Origin: Methylobacillus flagellatus KT
GTDB taxonomy: Bacteria; Pseudomonadota; Gammaproteobacteria; Burkholderiales; Methylophilaceae
NCBI RefSeq assembly: GCF_000013705.1
Contig: NC_007947.1
Location: forward strand, 1,550,001 to 1,614,000
Length of the DNA: 64,000 nt
Direction: 5' to 3'
Under the pieces are notes generated by a model. It made no database searches and had not been told where the DNA came from. It saw only the letters and a program-made list of their open reading frames with translations. The position numbers were made by a program, and so were the translations under genes. Below are positions 1 through 8,943 of the stretch, one piece after another (position 1 is the first letter of the stretch; each line of letters starts with the position of its first letter).

Positions 1-251
1 CCGTCGTGTTCGCGCAACAGGCCGACGGCATTGATGACGACATCCACGCCTTCGAGCACGGGCAGCCAGTCTTGGGGGGCTAGCCCTTTGGTGAAGTCCG
101 TTTCGATGTAGGTGATATCGGGATGACTGGAGGCAGGCAGCTTGCGCACCCCAGCGATGACGCTGTGGCCTTGCGCCATCAGCGCCGAGACGATGTGCCT
201 GCCGAGAAAACCGTTTGCCCCCAGCACCAGCACGGTCCTGGGCTTTGCCAT
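1..251 (-). CDS. NAD(P)-binding epimerase-like protein (N-terminal part, runs off window)
   Basis: Only the first 83 codons are inside the window. The start is the ATG at 251, and the protein opens with MAKPRTVLVLGANGFLGRHI, an extended short-chain dehydrogenase or NmrA-type Rossmann motif (GxxGFLG). A later INAVGLL segment matches the usual fourth strand of such folds. The members of this group are sugar-nucleotide epimerases or redox-sensing NAD(P)-binding proteins, and substrate cannot be assigned from this fragment. It is transcribed away from the membrane protein gene at 364. Confidence 0.7.
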   Translation of the reverse strand, partial: MAKPRTVLVLGANGFLGRHIVSALMAQGHSVIAGVRKLPASSHPDITYIETDFTKGLAPQDWLPVLEGVDVVINAVGLLREHD

Positions 252-363
252 GTTCTCAGGCAAGGGCGCTGCCGTCGTTGAACTTGCTCTCGATGTCATG
301 GCTCTATGCAAGGAGCCGGAGACGCTGGCTGCGAGTTTTTTCAACCAAAGACGGAGATGCATC

Positions 364-861
364 ATGCCAAGAGGATTATGCAGGCGCGGGTTGAGTTCGG
401 GGACATATGCCAGCTTGAGTTCGGCTGTGGCGCTGGCCATTTGTGGGAAGCTGGAGAACGGGTCATATGTGGCTCCTATCAATGCCATCAGTCATTGGGT
501 ATGGGGCGACGACGCGGCACGGCACGACGGTGTTGATGTCATGCACACCCTGCTGGGCTATACGATCCACCATGCCTCTGCCACTTTCTGGGCGCTCATC
601 TACGAACATGTCACCAGGTCGCGACCAACGGGCAATGCCTTGCAGCTTTATGCCGACGCCGCCGTCATTGCGGCCTTGGCATCCTACGTCGACTACCACC
701 TGACGCCGCGCCGCCTGAGGCCCGGCTATGAAATGCGCCTTTCCCGCCTGTCGCTGCTCGTGGTATACGCCGCATTTGCTTACGGGCTCGCTCGGCAGAA
801 GCTGGCCAGGCGCCGGACGCACGCATTGGCATCCAGCGCGCCGGATCAACTCAATAGGTAA
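364..861 (+). CDS. hypothetical integral membrane protein
   Basis: The reading frame stays open upstream to 142, but the ATG at 364 is preceded by GGAG at a good distance and begins the part that looks like protein, giving 165 residues. Hydrophobic stretches occur near residues 17-27, 60-75, 95-107 and 126-142, so several membrane spans are likely. A PINAISHWVWGD segment followed by a histidine-rich HHASATFWAL stretch is distinctive, but I do not recognise the family. It converges on and overlaps the end of the small gene at 851-1084 by 11 bases. Function unknown. Confidence 0.6.
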   Translation: MPRGLCRRGLSSGTYASLSSAVALAICGKLENGSYVAPINAISHWVWGDDAARHDGVDVMHTLLGYTIHHASATFWALIYEHVTRSRPTGNALQLYADAAVIAALASYVDYHLTPRRLRPGYEMRLSRLSLLVVYAAFAYGLARQKLARRRTHALASSAPDQLNR

Positions 862-1084
862 TCTGCCTGCACACAATCTTGTCAATCATCCCATTGGGCA
901 GGCGGCTGGTCTCGATGCCATAATCGTTGCCCATACTGCCGAAGACAGCCATGACGATCTTCTGGAAATCCTGCAGGGCATGAAAGGAATCGTTGACCGG
1001 CCGGATCACGAAACCATGGCCTTCGGCCATGGTTTCAGCGCGATGCAGCGGTGAGGATAGGTTGAATTCATCTACTCTTGCCAT
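851..1084 (-). CDS. hypothetical 77-residue protein
   Basis: An in-frame ATG at 1084 gives a small soluble protein beginning MARVDEFNLSSPLH. The frame extends upstream to 1141, but that segment has no convincing start. It lies 60 bases downstream of the alcohol dehydrogenase on the same strand, so it may be the last gene of that transcript. There is no signal peptide or membrane segment, and no motif I recognise. Its end overlaps the convergent gene at 364-861. Confidence 0.45.
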   Translation of the reverse strand: MARVDEFNLSSPLHRAETMAEGHGFVIRPVNDSFHALQDFQKIVMAVFGSMGNDYGIETSRLPNGMIDKIVCRQITY

Positions 1085-1144
1085 GATGTGTCTTTCTGTA
1101 ATCTGATGAGGACCTCGGAATGAGGTTGTCCATGTCAGCACTGC

Positions 1145-2317
1145 TCAGTGCAGGCCCGGAGTCAGCACGACCTTGCGGCAGTTTTCCTCTGCGTCGTTGA
1201 AGATGCGGTAGCCCAGCGGCGCATCTTCCAGCGCCATGCGGTGGGTAATGATGTCGGCCGGGTGCAAGTCGCCGTTTTCGATAAATTCCAGCAGCTCGGG
1301 AAGGAAGCGGTGGACATGAGTCTGACCCATCTTAAACGTCAACCCCTTGTCGAACGCATCCCCGATCAGGAAGCCGTGGATAAAGCCCGCATATACGCCA
1401 GGAATGCTGACCGTGCCACCGCGCCTAGTGGCGGCAATGCATTGGCGGATCACCTTGCCATTGCTGGTTTCCAGCTTCAAGGCCGTGAGGGCGGACTCCA
1501 CGACGCTGCCTTTGGCTTCGAAGCCCACGGCGTCGATCGAGCCATCGACGCCACGATGCGCGGTATGTTCCAGGATATAGTCGGCTGGGTCTTCGACCTC
1601 GTCCAGGTTGATGCTGATGGTGTTGTACTGTGCCTGGGCAAAATCCAGCCGGTATTGCAGGTCGTCGATCATGAAAATCGTCTCGACCCCCATCATCCGG
1701 GCACAGGCCGCTGCCATCAGGCCGACCGGGCCCGCGCCGAAAATGGCGAGGCTGCTGCCTTTGCCTACTCCGGCATTGAGCACGGCCTGGTAACCGGTGG
1801 GCAGGATGTCGGTGAGGAACAGCACCTGTTCATCCGCCAGGCTGCCGTTGATCTTGAATGGCCCCACATTTCCATGCGGCACACGGACCAGCTCGGCCTG
1901 GCCGCCCGGGATCCCGCCGTATAGGTGGCTGTATCCGAACAGGGCTGCTGGCGGAGTGCCGCTTTTCTTATTCAGACTGGGGCCTGGGCCGGGGTTGGTG
2001 GTTTCGCAAGCGGCAAACTGCTGCTGCGCGCAGAAAAAGCAGTGCCCGCATGCAATCACGAACGGGATGATCACGCGGTCGCCTTTCCTGACTTCCGTGA
2101 CACCATGGCCGGTATCTTCCACGATGCCCATGAACTCATGCCCGAGGATATCGCCGTCATGCAGCTGGGGGATCTTGCCTCGGTAGAGGTGCAGGTCCGA
2201 GCCGCAGATCGCAGTAGAGGTAACGCGGATGATGATATCGTCATCTGCCTGCAGGACCGGGTCTGGAACTGTTTCGATACGGACATCTTTGCTGCCATGG
2301 TATGTCAACGCGCGCAT
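1145..2317 (-). CDS. zinc-dependent alcohol dehydrogenase (formaldehyde-dehydrogenase-like MDR family)
   Basis: The 390-residue protein starts at the ATG at 2317, which has AAGGAG six bases upstream. The longer frame to 2593 lacks such a site. Medium-chain dehydrogenase features are clear: [12 protein letters not shown] and GHEFMGIV (catalytic zinc ligands and proton relay), then a cysteine-rich structural-zinc lobe ([15 protein letters not shown]), and a Rossmann [10 protein letters not shown] motif. The long form with an extra loop resembles glutathione-independent formaldehyde or polyol dehydrogenases. Substrate is inferred only; an NAD-linked oxidation of an alcohol or aldehyde is expected. 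It is divergent from the P450 gene. Confidence 0.85.
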   Translation of the reverse strand: MRALTYHGSKDVRIETVPDPVLQADDDIIIRVTSTAICGSDLHLYRGKIPQLHDGDILGHEFMGIVEDTGHGVTEVRKGDRVIIPFVIACGHCFFCAQQQFAACETTNPGPGPSLNKKSGTPPAALFGYSHLYGGIPGGQAELVRVPHGNVGPFKINGSLADEQVLFLTDILPTGYQAVLNAGVGKGSSLAIFGAGPVGLMAAACARMMGVETIFMIDDLQYRLDFAQAQYNTISINLDEVEDPADYILEHTAHRGVDGSIDAVGFEAKGSVVESALTALKLETSNGKVIRQCIAATRRGGTVSIPGVYAGFIHGFLIGDAFDKGLTFKMGQTHVHRFLPELLEFIENGDLHPADIITHRMALEDAPLGYRIFNDAEENCRKVVLTPGLH

Positions 2318-2632
2318 GAGGTGCTCCTTGTACTTGATGGGGGAGGATAGGCCAAGAGGGCCCGCTACCGCTGCCGGCGCGAAGGACTGCGAGGCCCGGC
2401 AGTAGCAATGGGCTGATCCTAGCGAAGCCTGGACGGCTCTTTCATCCGCGCTTCGCTGAAAGCCTTGTAAGAATTCCATTCCCTTGAGGAACACCTGGGG
2501 TGACCGCCCGGGAATAGTCATATTGTCTGACAACAGAATCCGATATTTACGTCTGCCGCGCTCCAAGGCCTTCATGGACGATCTCGGCACCACAAACCCC
2601 GCATTGTCTTGACCTTACCGAAAAGGGATTAC
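2318..2632. promoter_or_regulatory. divergent intergenic region between alcohol dehydrogenase and P450
   Basis: This 315-base stretch separates two divergent genes and should hold both promoters. It contains no convincing small gene. The shadow frames that extend through it are upstream extensions of the dehydrogenase frame without a ribosome site. I see no strong palindrome that would define an operator. Confidence 0.4.
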
Positions 2633-3901
2633 ATGGCTAGGCCTCCGCTTGAAAGCACTTATGCGCTATGGAAGAAGGGCTATGTCTTCATCGACAGCAC
2701 ATGTCGCGCGCTGGGAGTCAAGGCCTTCAGGACGCGCCTGATGATGCGGCCGGCCATCTGCATGCAGGGCGAGGCCGCCGCCAGGCTTTTTTACGACAAT
2801 GAGAAATTCATGCGTGCTGGCGCCATGCCGGCACGCGCCAAGAAAACCCTCGTCGGTGAAGGCGGCGTGCAAGGCATGGACGGGCATGCCCATCGTCACC
2901 GCAAGCAGATGTTCACTCGCGAGCTCATGTCCCCTGAGCGCATCGAGCACCTGGTGTGCCTCCATCGCGGGCATTGGAAAGAGGCGATCCAAGCATGGAA
3001 GCCAGGCAGCGAGATCGTATTGTTCCGCGAAGCGCAGAAACTCCTGTGCAAGAGCGTATGTGCCTGGGCAGGTGTACCCCTGACCGGCCATGAACTGGAT
3101 CGGCGCGCACGGGAATTCGGCCACATGATAGACAGTGGAGCCAAGCTCGGACCGCATCACTGGCGCGGCAGATGGGCACGCAAGTCGTGCGAGCGCTGGC
3201 TAGGGCAACTGATAGAGGATATCCGTCATTACGGCGAACAAGGCCAGGCAGGCAGTATCTTGCAGAGCATCGCCTGGCACCGTGACGAGCACGGGCAGCG
3301 CTTGCCACTACAGGTGGCTGCCGTCGAGCTGATCAACATCCTGCGCCCCACCGTCGCCATCGCGCAACTGGCGGTATTCTGCGCGCTGGCCCTGCATTCC
3401 TTCCCAGCCTGTCGGCAAAAGCTGCAGCAGGGCGATGAAGATTACCTCGGCTGGTTCGTACTGGAGGTAAGGCGCTTCTATCCATTTTTTCCCTTTCTCG
3501 CCGCCGTCGTGCGCGAGGATTTTCGTTGGCAGAACCTGGAGTTCAAACGCGGGCAGCGCGTATTGCTGGATATCTACGGTACGCATCGCGACCCGGCATT
3601 ATGGCAAGACCCCGCGCAATTCATCCCTGAGCGCTTCAAGGACTGGGATGGCAACAGCTTCGGTTTGATCGCCAATGGCGGCGCCACCTACGAATACCAT
3701 CACCGCTGCCCGGGCGAATGGATCACGATCGCACTGATGAAGGCGATCACCCGGATGCTGGTGCACGAGATCGAATACACCGTTCCTGCTCAAGACCTGA
3801 GGCTGGACCTTAGCAGGATCCCGGCATTGCCGGAAAGTGGATTCATTATCCAGCCTGTTATCACACCTCGATATTTGGAGAAAAAGCATGCAAATTCATG
3901 A
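2633..3901 (+). CDS. CYP152-family cytochrome P450 (fatty acid peroxygenase type)
   Basis: The ATG at 2633 has AAGGG six bases upstream and gives 422 residues; a TTG eight codons earlier is less likely. The haem cysteine lies in HRCPGEWIT near the C-terminus, and EVRR supplies the ExxR motif. The I-helix position where most P450s have acid-threonine instead reads NILRPTVA. This Arg-Pro pair is the hallmark of CYP152 peroxygenases, which bind the fatty-acid carboxylate there and use hydrogen peroxide without a redox partner. GVQGMDGHAHRHRKQMF is also typical of the family. Expected reaction: alpha- or beta-hydroxylation or decarboxylation of fatty acids; which one cannot be told from sequence. 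Confidence 0.9.
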   Translation: MARPPLESTYALWKKGYVFIDSTCRALGVKAFRTRLMMRPAICMQGEAAARLFYDNEKFMRAGAMPARAKKTLVGEGGVQGMDGHAHRHRKQMFTRELMSPERIEHLVCLHRGHWKEAIQAWKPGSEIVLFREAQKLLCKSVCAWAGVPLTGHELDRRAREFGHMIDSGAKLGPHHWRGRWARKSCERWLGQLIEDIRHYGEQGQAGSILQSIAWHRDEHGQRLPLQVAAVELINILRPTVAIAQLAVFCALALHSFPACRQKLQQGDEDYLGWFVLEVRRFYPFFPFLAAVVREDFRWQNLEFKRGQRVLLDIYGTHRDPALWQDPAQFIPERFKDWDGNSFGLIANGGATYEYHHRCPGEWITIALMKAITRMLVHEIEYTVPAQDLRLDLSRIPALPESGFIIQPVITPRYLEKKHANS

Positions 3902-4082
3902 GCTGACATCGTTACAGTGGAAGGCATTGAACAAGGTGTGGAAAGCTGAGCAGGAAGGCATGACGGCAGAAATTGCCGACGGCCTGCGCGACTTTCTCGT
4001 CAAGGCTGAGCTGATCCTGCCGGACATGGAGCAGCATCACCGCATCACGGAAAAAGCCAGGTCCATGCTCGTCAAGTCCTGA
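3888..4082 (+). CDS. hypothetical 64-residue protein coupled to the P450
   Basis: The ATG at 3888 has GGAG eight bases upstream and overlaps the last 14 bases of the P450 gene, so translation is probably coupled. The protein is small, charged and mostly helical (MQIHELTSLQWKALNKVWKA at the start), with no cysteine pairs, signal peptide or membrane span. I do not recognise the family. Tight coupling suggests a role linked to the P450, but this is inference. Confidence 0.6.
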   Translation: MQIHELTSLQWKALNKVWKAEQEGMTAEIADGLRDFLVKAELILPDMEQHHRITEKARSMLVKS

Positions 4083-4260
4083 CCAGCAGCGCTGCCATGT
4101 CTGGCTGCCTTGTTCTGCATGGCCTGATGGATAGATGCTGGCGTTGGTTTTTCAGACAAAGATCCATGAGGTTTTCCAGCGTTGTTTCAGCGCCTGGACT
4201 ACATGGCCCAGCCCCCGGCCCGGTTATGCTCGGATTTCATTCACACGAAAGGAGTAGACC

Positions 4261-4524
4261 GTGAAATCCATCGTATGCATTGCCGCTCTCAGCCTTGGTC
4301 TTGGCCTATCCGGCGCCTATGCGGCGGAAGAAATCAACCCACGCACGCTGGACGATGCCAACACGCCGCGCCAGCAGGATGAGAAAGCGGCGAGAGGAGG
4401 CAAGCAAAAGGCCATTGAAAACGCCACCGAGCAACAGGCGGACCCCAATGTCACCCCATCCCGCCATGACGCGCAAGGGCATCCTTCGACAGAACAGCCG
4501 CAGGACAGACTGGAGCGCCGTTAA
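4261..4524 (+). CDS. small exported hypothetical protein
   Basis: The start is the GTG at 4261 with AAAGGAG upstream. The 87-residue product has a clear signal peptide (hydrophobic core up to SGAYAAEE, cleavage after AYA), followed by a highly charged, low-complexity mature part rich in Glu, Gln, Asp and Arg that looks disordered. No domain is recognisable. It is followed by a strong hairpin terminator, so it is probably a single-gene unit. Confidence 0.65.
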   Translation: MKSIVCIAALSLGLGLSGAYAAEEINPRTLDDANTPRQQDEKAARGGKQKAIENATEQQADPNVTPSRHDAQGHPSTEQPQDRLERR

Positions 4525-4555
4525 CCCTGTCAAGGGATACACCGGAGTATGGGCG

Positions 4556-4592
4556 AATGCCCGCAGGCTTTACATGAGAGCCTGCGGGCATT
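4556..4592. terminator. Rho-independent terminator
   Basis: A 13-bp stem (ATGCCCGCAGGCT paired with AGCCTGCGGGCAT) with a short loop lies between the convergent genes ending at 4524 and 4597. It is followed by a T-rich stretch and could serve both strands. Confidence 0.8.
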
Positions 4593-4596
4593 TACT

Positions 4597-5031
4597 TTAT
4601 GTGCGCCAAGGATGCTTGGGCAGGTCGCAACTGCCTGCCGCCTCGGCGCCGGCCTTGGCCACGATATGGTCGTTTTCCACCGTGTCGCCGCTGACGCCTA
4701 TCGCGCCCACCAACACGCCTTCGTCGTCCACGATAGGCAGGCCGCCCGGAAAGGTGATGAGTCCTTCATTGGAATGCTCAATCCCATACAAGGGCTGGTT
4801 CGGCTGCGACAATTGGCCGATATCCCCCGAAGGCATGGCGAAAAAGCAGGCAGTCTTGGCCTTCTTGATGGCGACGTCTATGCTGCCCACCCAGGCGTCG
4901 TCCATGCGGGAGAACGCCTTGAGGTTGGCGCCCGAGTCCAGCACGGCAATACAGCTTTTCACGCCGATGGCCTCGGCCTTGCGCGTGGCCTGTTCTATGA
5001 TGATGTTCGCTTGCTCGATGGTGACATGCAT
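4597..5031 (-). CDS. GlcG/HbpS-family (DUF336) haem-binding-type protein
   Basis: The 144-residue protein starts at 5031 with GGAGG seven bases upstream. It fits the GlcG/HbpS fold: an N-terminal helix with [10 protein letters not shown], then [18 protein letters not shown], a central FPGGLPI segment and a C-terminal GAIGVSG. Family members bind haem or cobalamin-like ligands, or have no known activity. It lies 70 bases downstream of ctaG on the same strand, after the oxidase operon, which makes a haem link attractive but unproven. Confidence 0.8.
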   Translation of the reverse strand: MHVTIEQANIIIEQATRKAEAIGVKSCIAVLDSGANLKAFSRMDDAWVGSIDVAIKKAKTACFFAMPSGDIGQLSQPNQPLYGIEHSNEGLITFPGGLPIVDDEGVLVGAIGVSGDTVENDHIVAKAGAEAAGSCDLPKHPWRT

Positions 5032-5101
5032 GATGTTCCTCCTTTGTGGTTGGTGAAGTAAGGGTGATGCAGGTTGATTCGCTTGCCCAGCTTGCGTGTT
5101 G

Positions 5102-6004
5102 TCAGCCCGTCCGTCTTGCCATTGGCCGGTCTTGGGCCCCGGTGCTGAGCAGTCGGTAGCAGATCGCCAAGGCGACGACCAAATACGCCATTCCGCCCGG
5201 TATCCACATGATGAGCCCGCCCAGTTGCTGGTCCTGCAAAGCCAGCTCCAGGCTACCTGCCGGAATGATGTAGCTGTGGTACCAGACCCGGCTCGAGAAG
5301 GTCAGCAGCGCCCCCAGCAGTGCGGTGTGCAGCGCGGTGGTGAACAACGAGACCAGGCCAGAGACAGCTGGGCTGCGCGTATTGCTCAGGCGCATGAGCG
5401 ACCACCAGAACAGCAGCGCGGAGAAAAAGAAGCTCAGGTGCTGCAGGTCGTGTATCAATGGATAATGCAGCGCCATCTCGAACAATTCCGGCACGTGCCA
5501 CCCCCACAGCACGCCTGCATGTATTGTCCATGCGGAAAGCGGGTTGGTCAGCAAGCGCCAGAAGCGCGAAAAGCTGGGGCTCGAGGTTGTTTTGCCAACC
5601 TTGGCCGCTGCACCGGGAAAAGCCCATGCCCACATCGGGAGGGGGCGGGCCATGACGAATAGCGGCGCCGCCACGATCATCAACAGCTCGTGCTGCACCA
5701 TGTGCATGGAAAAATAGGCATTGCCCAGCGTATCCACCGGCGAAAACAGCGCCACCACCAGCGTAAGCCAGGCGAGCAGGAATGCCTTGGCGCGCATGGG
5801 GGCATCGCTGGTCGGTCTGCCTATCTTGCGCGTCATGCGGTAAAGTCCGGCAAGGTAGAGGACAAGCGCCAGCCCGACCGGAAGCGCCACCCAATAATCC
5901 TGCAATAGCTGCAACCAGGGGTTGGCGTGATGATGGCCGCCGATCGGGTGGCCCCACGCTTGTGTGGAATAGAGGGCGGCAATGGTGATGAGAAGCTGCT
6001 TCAT
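5102..6004 (-). CDS. ctaG: cytochrome c oxidase assembly factor CtaG (caa3 type)
   Basis: The start chosen is the ATG at 6004, which overlaps the stop of the preceding gene as ATGA; an upstream ATG in the long frame lies inside that gene. The 300-residue protein has many membrane spans and the conserved histidines of the caa3 CtaG family, including [12 protein letters not shown] and HDLQHLSFF. CtaG of this family is needed to mature the copper site of caa3 oxidases. It is the last member of the oxidase operon. Confidence 0.88.
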   Translation of the reverse strand: MKQLLITIAALYSTQAWGHPIGGHHHANPWLQLLQDYWVALPVGLALVLYLAGLYRMTRKIGRPTSDAPMRAKAFLLAWLTLVVALFSPVDTLGNAYFSMHMVQHELLMIVAAPLFVMARPLPMWAWAFPGAAAKVGKTTSSPSFSRFWRLLTNPLSAWTIHAGVLWGWHVPELFEMALHYPLIHDLQHLSFFFSALLFWWSLMRLSNTRSPAVSGLVSLFTTALHTALLGALLTFSSRVWYHSYIIPAGSLELALQDQQLGGLIMWIPGGMAYLVVALAICYRLLSTGAQDRPMARRTG

Positions 6005-6411
6005 ATGCATGGATCCAACATCAGGACAGGTAGCCACTGGATCACGATCACCAGTAGGAAGAACAGGCTCAACATGAAACCTGCCAGCGCCATGAATTGG
6101 CGCGGGGGCATCTCGCTTTCGCTTTCGCTGCCGCGCTTGTGCGATTGCGGGTTTTCATTGATGCGGGCCAGGGTCTTGTGCAATTTCAGGTTGTGCCAGC
6201 TCAGGTAGGCGCTCGTGACGCTGAGCAGGAAGGCAAGCAAGGTGGCCGCATGCACCGGGATCAGCTGCTCTTGCCGGCATGTCCAGTCCAGGATCGGGTA
6301 GGCCACGGCCAGCTGCATGCTCCAGCTGACGGGCCCTGCCAGGATGCATAGCCAGAGCAGGGTGAGTGCAAAGCTGGGATTATGTTCCGCGATTTTGATC
6401 GGGTCGCGCAT
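6001..6411 (-). CDS. small integral membrane protein of the oxidase operon
   Basis: A 136-residue protein with three or four hydrophobic segments (about residues 16-36, 55-72, 105-130) and a charged middle loop. It sits between the subunit III gene and ctaG, and overlaps ctaG by ATGA, so it is part of the operon. It could be a subunit IV-like or assembly protein of the caa3 oxidase. No catalytic motif is visible. Confidence 0.65.
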   Translation of the reverse strand: MRDPIKIAEHNPSFALTLLWLCILAGPVSWSMQLAVAYPILDWTCRQEQLIPVHAATLLAFLLSVTSAYLSWHNLKLHKTLARINENPQSHKRGSESESEMPPRQFMALAGFMLSLFFLLVIVIQWLPVLMLDPCI

Positions 6412-6436
6412 AGGTTTCCTTTATTCGTTCAAGGCC

Positions 6437-7048
6437 TTAGCTCCAGATACGGGAGCCCAGGTAGATGGTCATGTAAAGCGGTATCCAGGCCGCCGCAACG
6501 AAATACCAATACAGGCCATTCACGGTGACGGCGATCCTTTTCTCCGGCGTGAAATAACGCCTGCGCGCCAAATAGACGATCACCAGTGTCTTGAAAATCA
6601 CCGCGATCACATGGGCGCTATGGAAACCGATCATGAGCCAGACCACCGAGCCGTAGGCATGGGTGTCCCAGCGGAAATCGACATGACTGGCATATTCGTA
6701 GGCCTTGATACCGAGAAATACCAGTGCCAGGGCGATGCTGATCAGCGGCATCCATGCCAGCGGCTTGGGGTCGCCACGCTTGAAGGCCTTGTCCGTGAGA
6801 TAGACCGGCACCATGCTGACCAGCAGGACCACCGTGGACAGGGTGGGCAGCAGGAGCTCTGGCGGACTGGTGCCCGCGGGTGGCCAGGCCGTATGGTTGC
6901 CTTGCAGGTAGAAGAAGCTCGCGATGAGCGTGGCAACCACCGTTCCCTCCACCGTCATGAGCCCGACGATGCCCCACCACAGGGGCGACCTGAAGTCGTA
7001 GCTGTAATCCGGCAGCTTGCTGGCGTCAATGTCGGCATGCAGGGTCAT
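6437..7048 (-). CDS. ctaE: cytochrome c oxidase subunit III
   Basis: Starts at the ATG at 7048, which overlaps the stop of subunit I (ATGA). The 203 residues include about five membrane spans and typical subunit III segments such as FRSPLWWGIVGLMTVEG, IGFHSAHVIAV and a C-terminal YWYFVAAAWIPLY. The length fits the short, five-helix bacterial forms. It is part of the caa3-type oxidase operon. The longer frame up to 7414 is out-of-frame shadow of subunit I. Confidence 0.9.
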   Translation of the reverse strand: MTLHADIDASKLPDYSYDFRSPLWWGIVGLMTVEGTVVATLIASFFYLQGNHTAWPPAGTSPPELLLPTLSTVVLLVSMVPVYLTDKAFKRGDPKPLAWMPLISIALALVFLGIKAYEYASHVDFRWDTHAYGSVVWLMIGFHSAHVIAVIFKTLVIVYLARRRYFTPEKRIAVTVNGLYWYFVAAAWIPLYMTIYLGSRIWS

Positions 7049-8940
7049 TTTGCTACTCCCAATCGTTTTGGCCATACCCAGCCGGTGATCGCGATAAAGC
7101 ACAGCACAAAGCCCAGCAGCGGGATGGCCAGGTGCGCCATCAGGCCAGCGAAGGTAATCGCGGTGGCAACTGCAAGCCAGAAGGGCCACGGTGATGGGCC
7201 GGGTAGCGGCTGTCTCGCTTCCGGGTGCGATTCGAGGATGGAGGTGAGCAGGATCTCGCGCCGGTCGCTGCGGATGCCGGTGACGACGGGGTTCTGCTCC
7301 AACCCGCCAGTGCCGGACCACAAGGGATAGCGGCTGTCCACGGTGCGGATATGGCGGAAATTGTACGAAGGGGGAGGAGAGCTCGTCGCCCATTCGAGGG
7401 TGTCTGCATTCCATGGGTTGTCCCCGGCGATGTTGCCGCGCTTGAGGCTAATCAGCACATTGACCAGGGTCAGCATCAGGCCCAACGTGAATACGGCTGA
7501 ACTGATGCTGATGAAGAGGTTGGCCTCGTTCCAGCCCAGGCCGTCGAGATACGTGTAGACGCGCCTGGGCATGCCTTCCAGCCCGAGCTTGTGCATCGGG
7601 AAGAAGGTGAGGTTGAAACCGGCGAAAGTCACCCAGAACGCGACCTTGCCGAGACGCTCGCTCATCATGCGGCCTGTGAACTTGGGGTACCAGTAGTACA
7701 GCCCGCCCAGCAAGGGAAACACCGCACCGCCGATCAGCACGTAATGGAAGTGGGCGACAACGAAATAGGTGTCGTGTGCCTGCATGTCGAACGGCACCGA
7801 GGCCACCATGACGCCGCTGAGCCCGCCGATGATGAAAATGAGGAAAAAGCCCAGTACGTGCAGCAAGGGCGTGGCGAGCTTGGGCTTGCTGCCCCAGAGC
7901 GTCGCGATCCAGCAGAATATCTGCACGCCGCTCGGGATGGCGATCATGGCGCTGGATGCGGTGAAGAAGTTGGACCCGAGCTGGGGCAGCCCCGCCGTGA
8001 ACATATGATGCACCCAGAGACCGAAGCCGATGAAACCAATGGCGACGATCGAGAGCACGATGGGGATATAGCCAAAGATGGGCCGCTGCGTGAAGGTAAT
8101 GATGATGCTGGAGACCATGCCCAGTGCGGGGATGAAGATGATGTACACCTCGGGGTGGCCAAAGAACCAGAACAGATGCTGCCACAGGATGGGATCGCCC
8201 GAGGCCGCAGTGAAGAAATGCATGCCGGCCATGCGGTCGAGCGCAAGCATTAGGCTTGCGATCACCAGCGGCGGCAAGGCAAACACGATCATGAACGACA
8301 TCACCAGCACAGCCCAGACGAAGATCGGCATGCGGTTGAGCGACATGCCAGGCACCTTGCACTTGAAGATGGTGGCGATAAGCTCGATCGCGGCAACCAA
8401 CGCCGAAATTTCCATGAAGGTCACCACTGTCGTATAGAAGTCCAACCCCAGGCCGGGCGAAAAGCTGGCACCGGCCAGCGGCGGATAACTGAACCAGCCC
8501 GCATCGGGCGCGATTCTCAGCAGCAGTGCGGCATACATCATGACGCCGGCAATGAGATAGATGTAGTAACCAAAGGCATTGAGCCGCGGAAAGGTCATGT
8601 CCCGCGTGCCCAGCATGAGCGGAATGATGTAGACCGCAAAGCCTTCCATGACGGGGATCGCGAACAGGAACATCATGGTGATGCCGTGCATGGAGAACAC
8701 CTGGTTATAGGTTTCGGGATCCATGAAGTCGTTCTCGGGCACCGCGAGCTGCAGGCGCATCAACAGCGCCAATATCACGCCCAGGATAAAGAAGATAAAC
8801 CCGGTGACGATGAAGCGCATGCCGATATTGGTCTGGTTGACATGGGTGAACCAGGCGAAGAATCCGGGCGGGGAGGCCCAGGTGCGCTCCAGTTGCCGGG
8901 TTTCCTCGTCGTCGTGGTGGATGGATGCTGAGTCGGTCAT
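7045..8940 (-). CDS. ctaD: cytochrome c oxidase subunit I (caa3 type, A family)
   Basis: A 631-residue haem-copper oxidase catalytic subunit. Visible landmarks are FSMHGITMMF (low-spin haem histidine), WFFGHPEVYI (CuB histidine, the cross-linked tyrosine and the D-channel glutamate), HHMFTAGLP (CuB histidines) and VVAHFHYVL (haem ligands). The GHPEVY glutamate places it in the A1-type group. It reduces oxygen to water and pumps protons. It lies directly downstream of subunit II, with three bases between them, and overlaps subunit III. Confidence 0.95.
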   Translation of the reverse strand: MTDSASIHHDDEETRQLERTWASPPGFFAWFTHVNQTNIGMRFIVTGFIFFILGVILALLMRLQLAVPENDFMDPETYNQVFSMHGITMMFLFAIPVMEGFAVYIIPLMLGTRDMTFPRLNAFGYYIYLIAGVMMYAALLLRIAPDAGWFSYPPLAGASFSPGLGLDFYTTVVTFMEISALVAAIELIATIFKCKVPGMSLNRMPIFVWAVLVMSFMIVFALPPLVIASLMLALDRMAGMHFFTAASGDPILWQHLFWFFGHPEVYIIFIPALGMVSSIIITFTQRPIFGYIPIVLSIVAIGFIGFGLWVHHMFTAGLPQLGSNFFTASSAMIAIPSGVQIFCWIATLWGSKPKLATPLLHVLGFFLIFIIGGLSGVMVASVPFDMQAHDTYFVVAHFHYVLIGGAVFPLLGGLYYWYPKFTGRMMSERLGKVAFWVTFAGFNLTFFPMHKLGLEGMPRRVYTYLDGLGWNEANLFISISSAVFTLGLMLTLVNVLISLKRGNIAGDNPWNADTLEWATSSPPPSYNFRHIRTVDSRYPLWSGTGGLEQNPVVTGIRSDRREILLTSILESHPEARQPLPGPSPWPFWLAVATAITFAGLMAHLAIPLLGFVLCFIAITGWVWPKRLGVAK

Positions 8941-8943
8941 TCG

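Noticed and set aside
1148..1924. 258-codon rightward frame
   Set aside because: Antisense to the alcohol dehydrogenase, with no motif.
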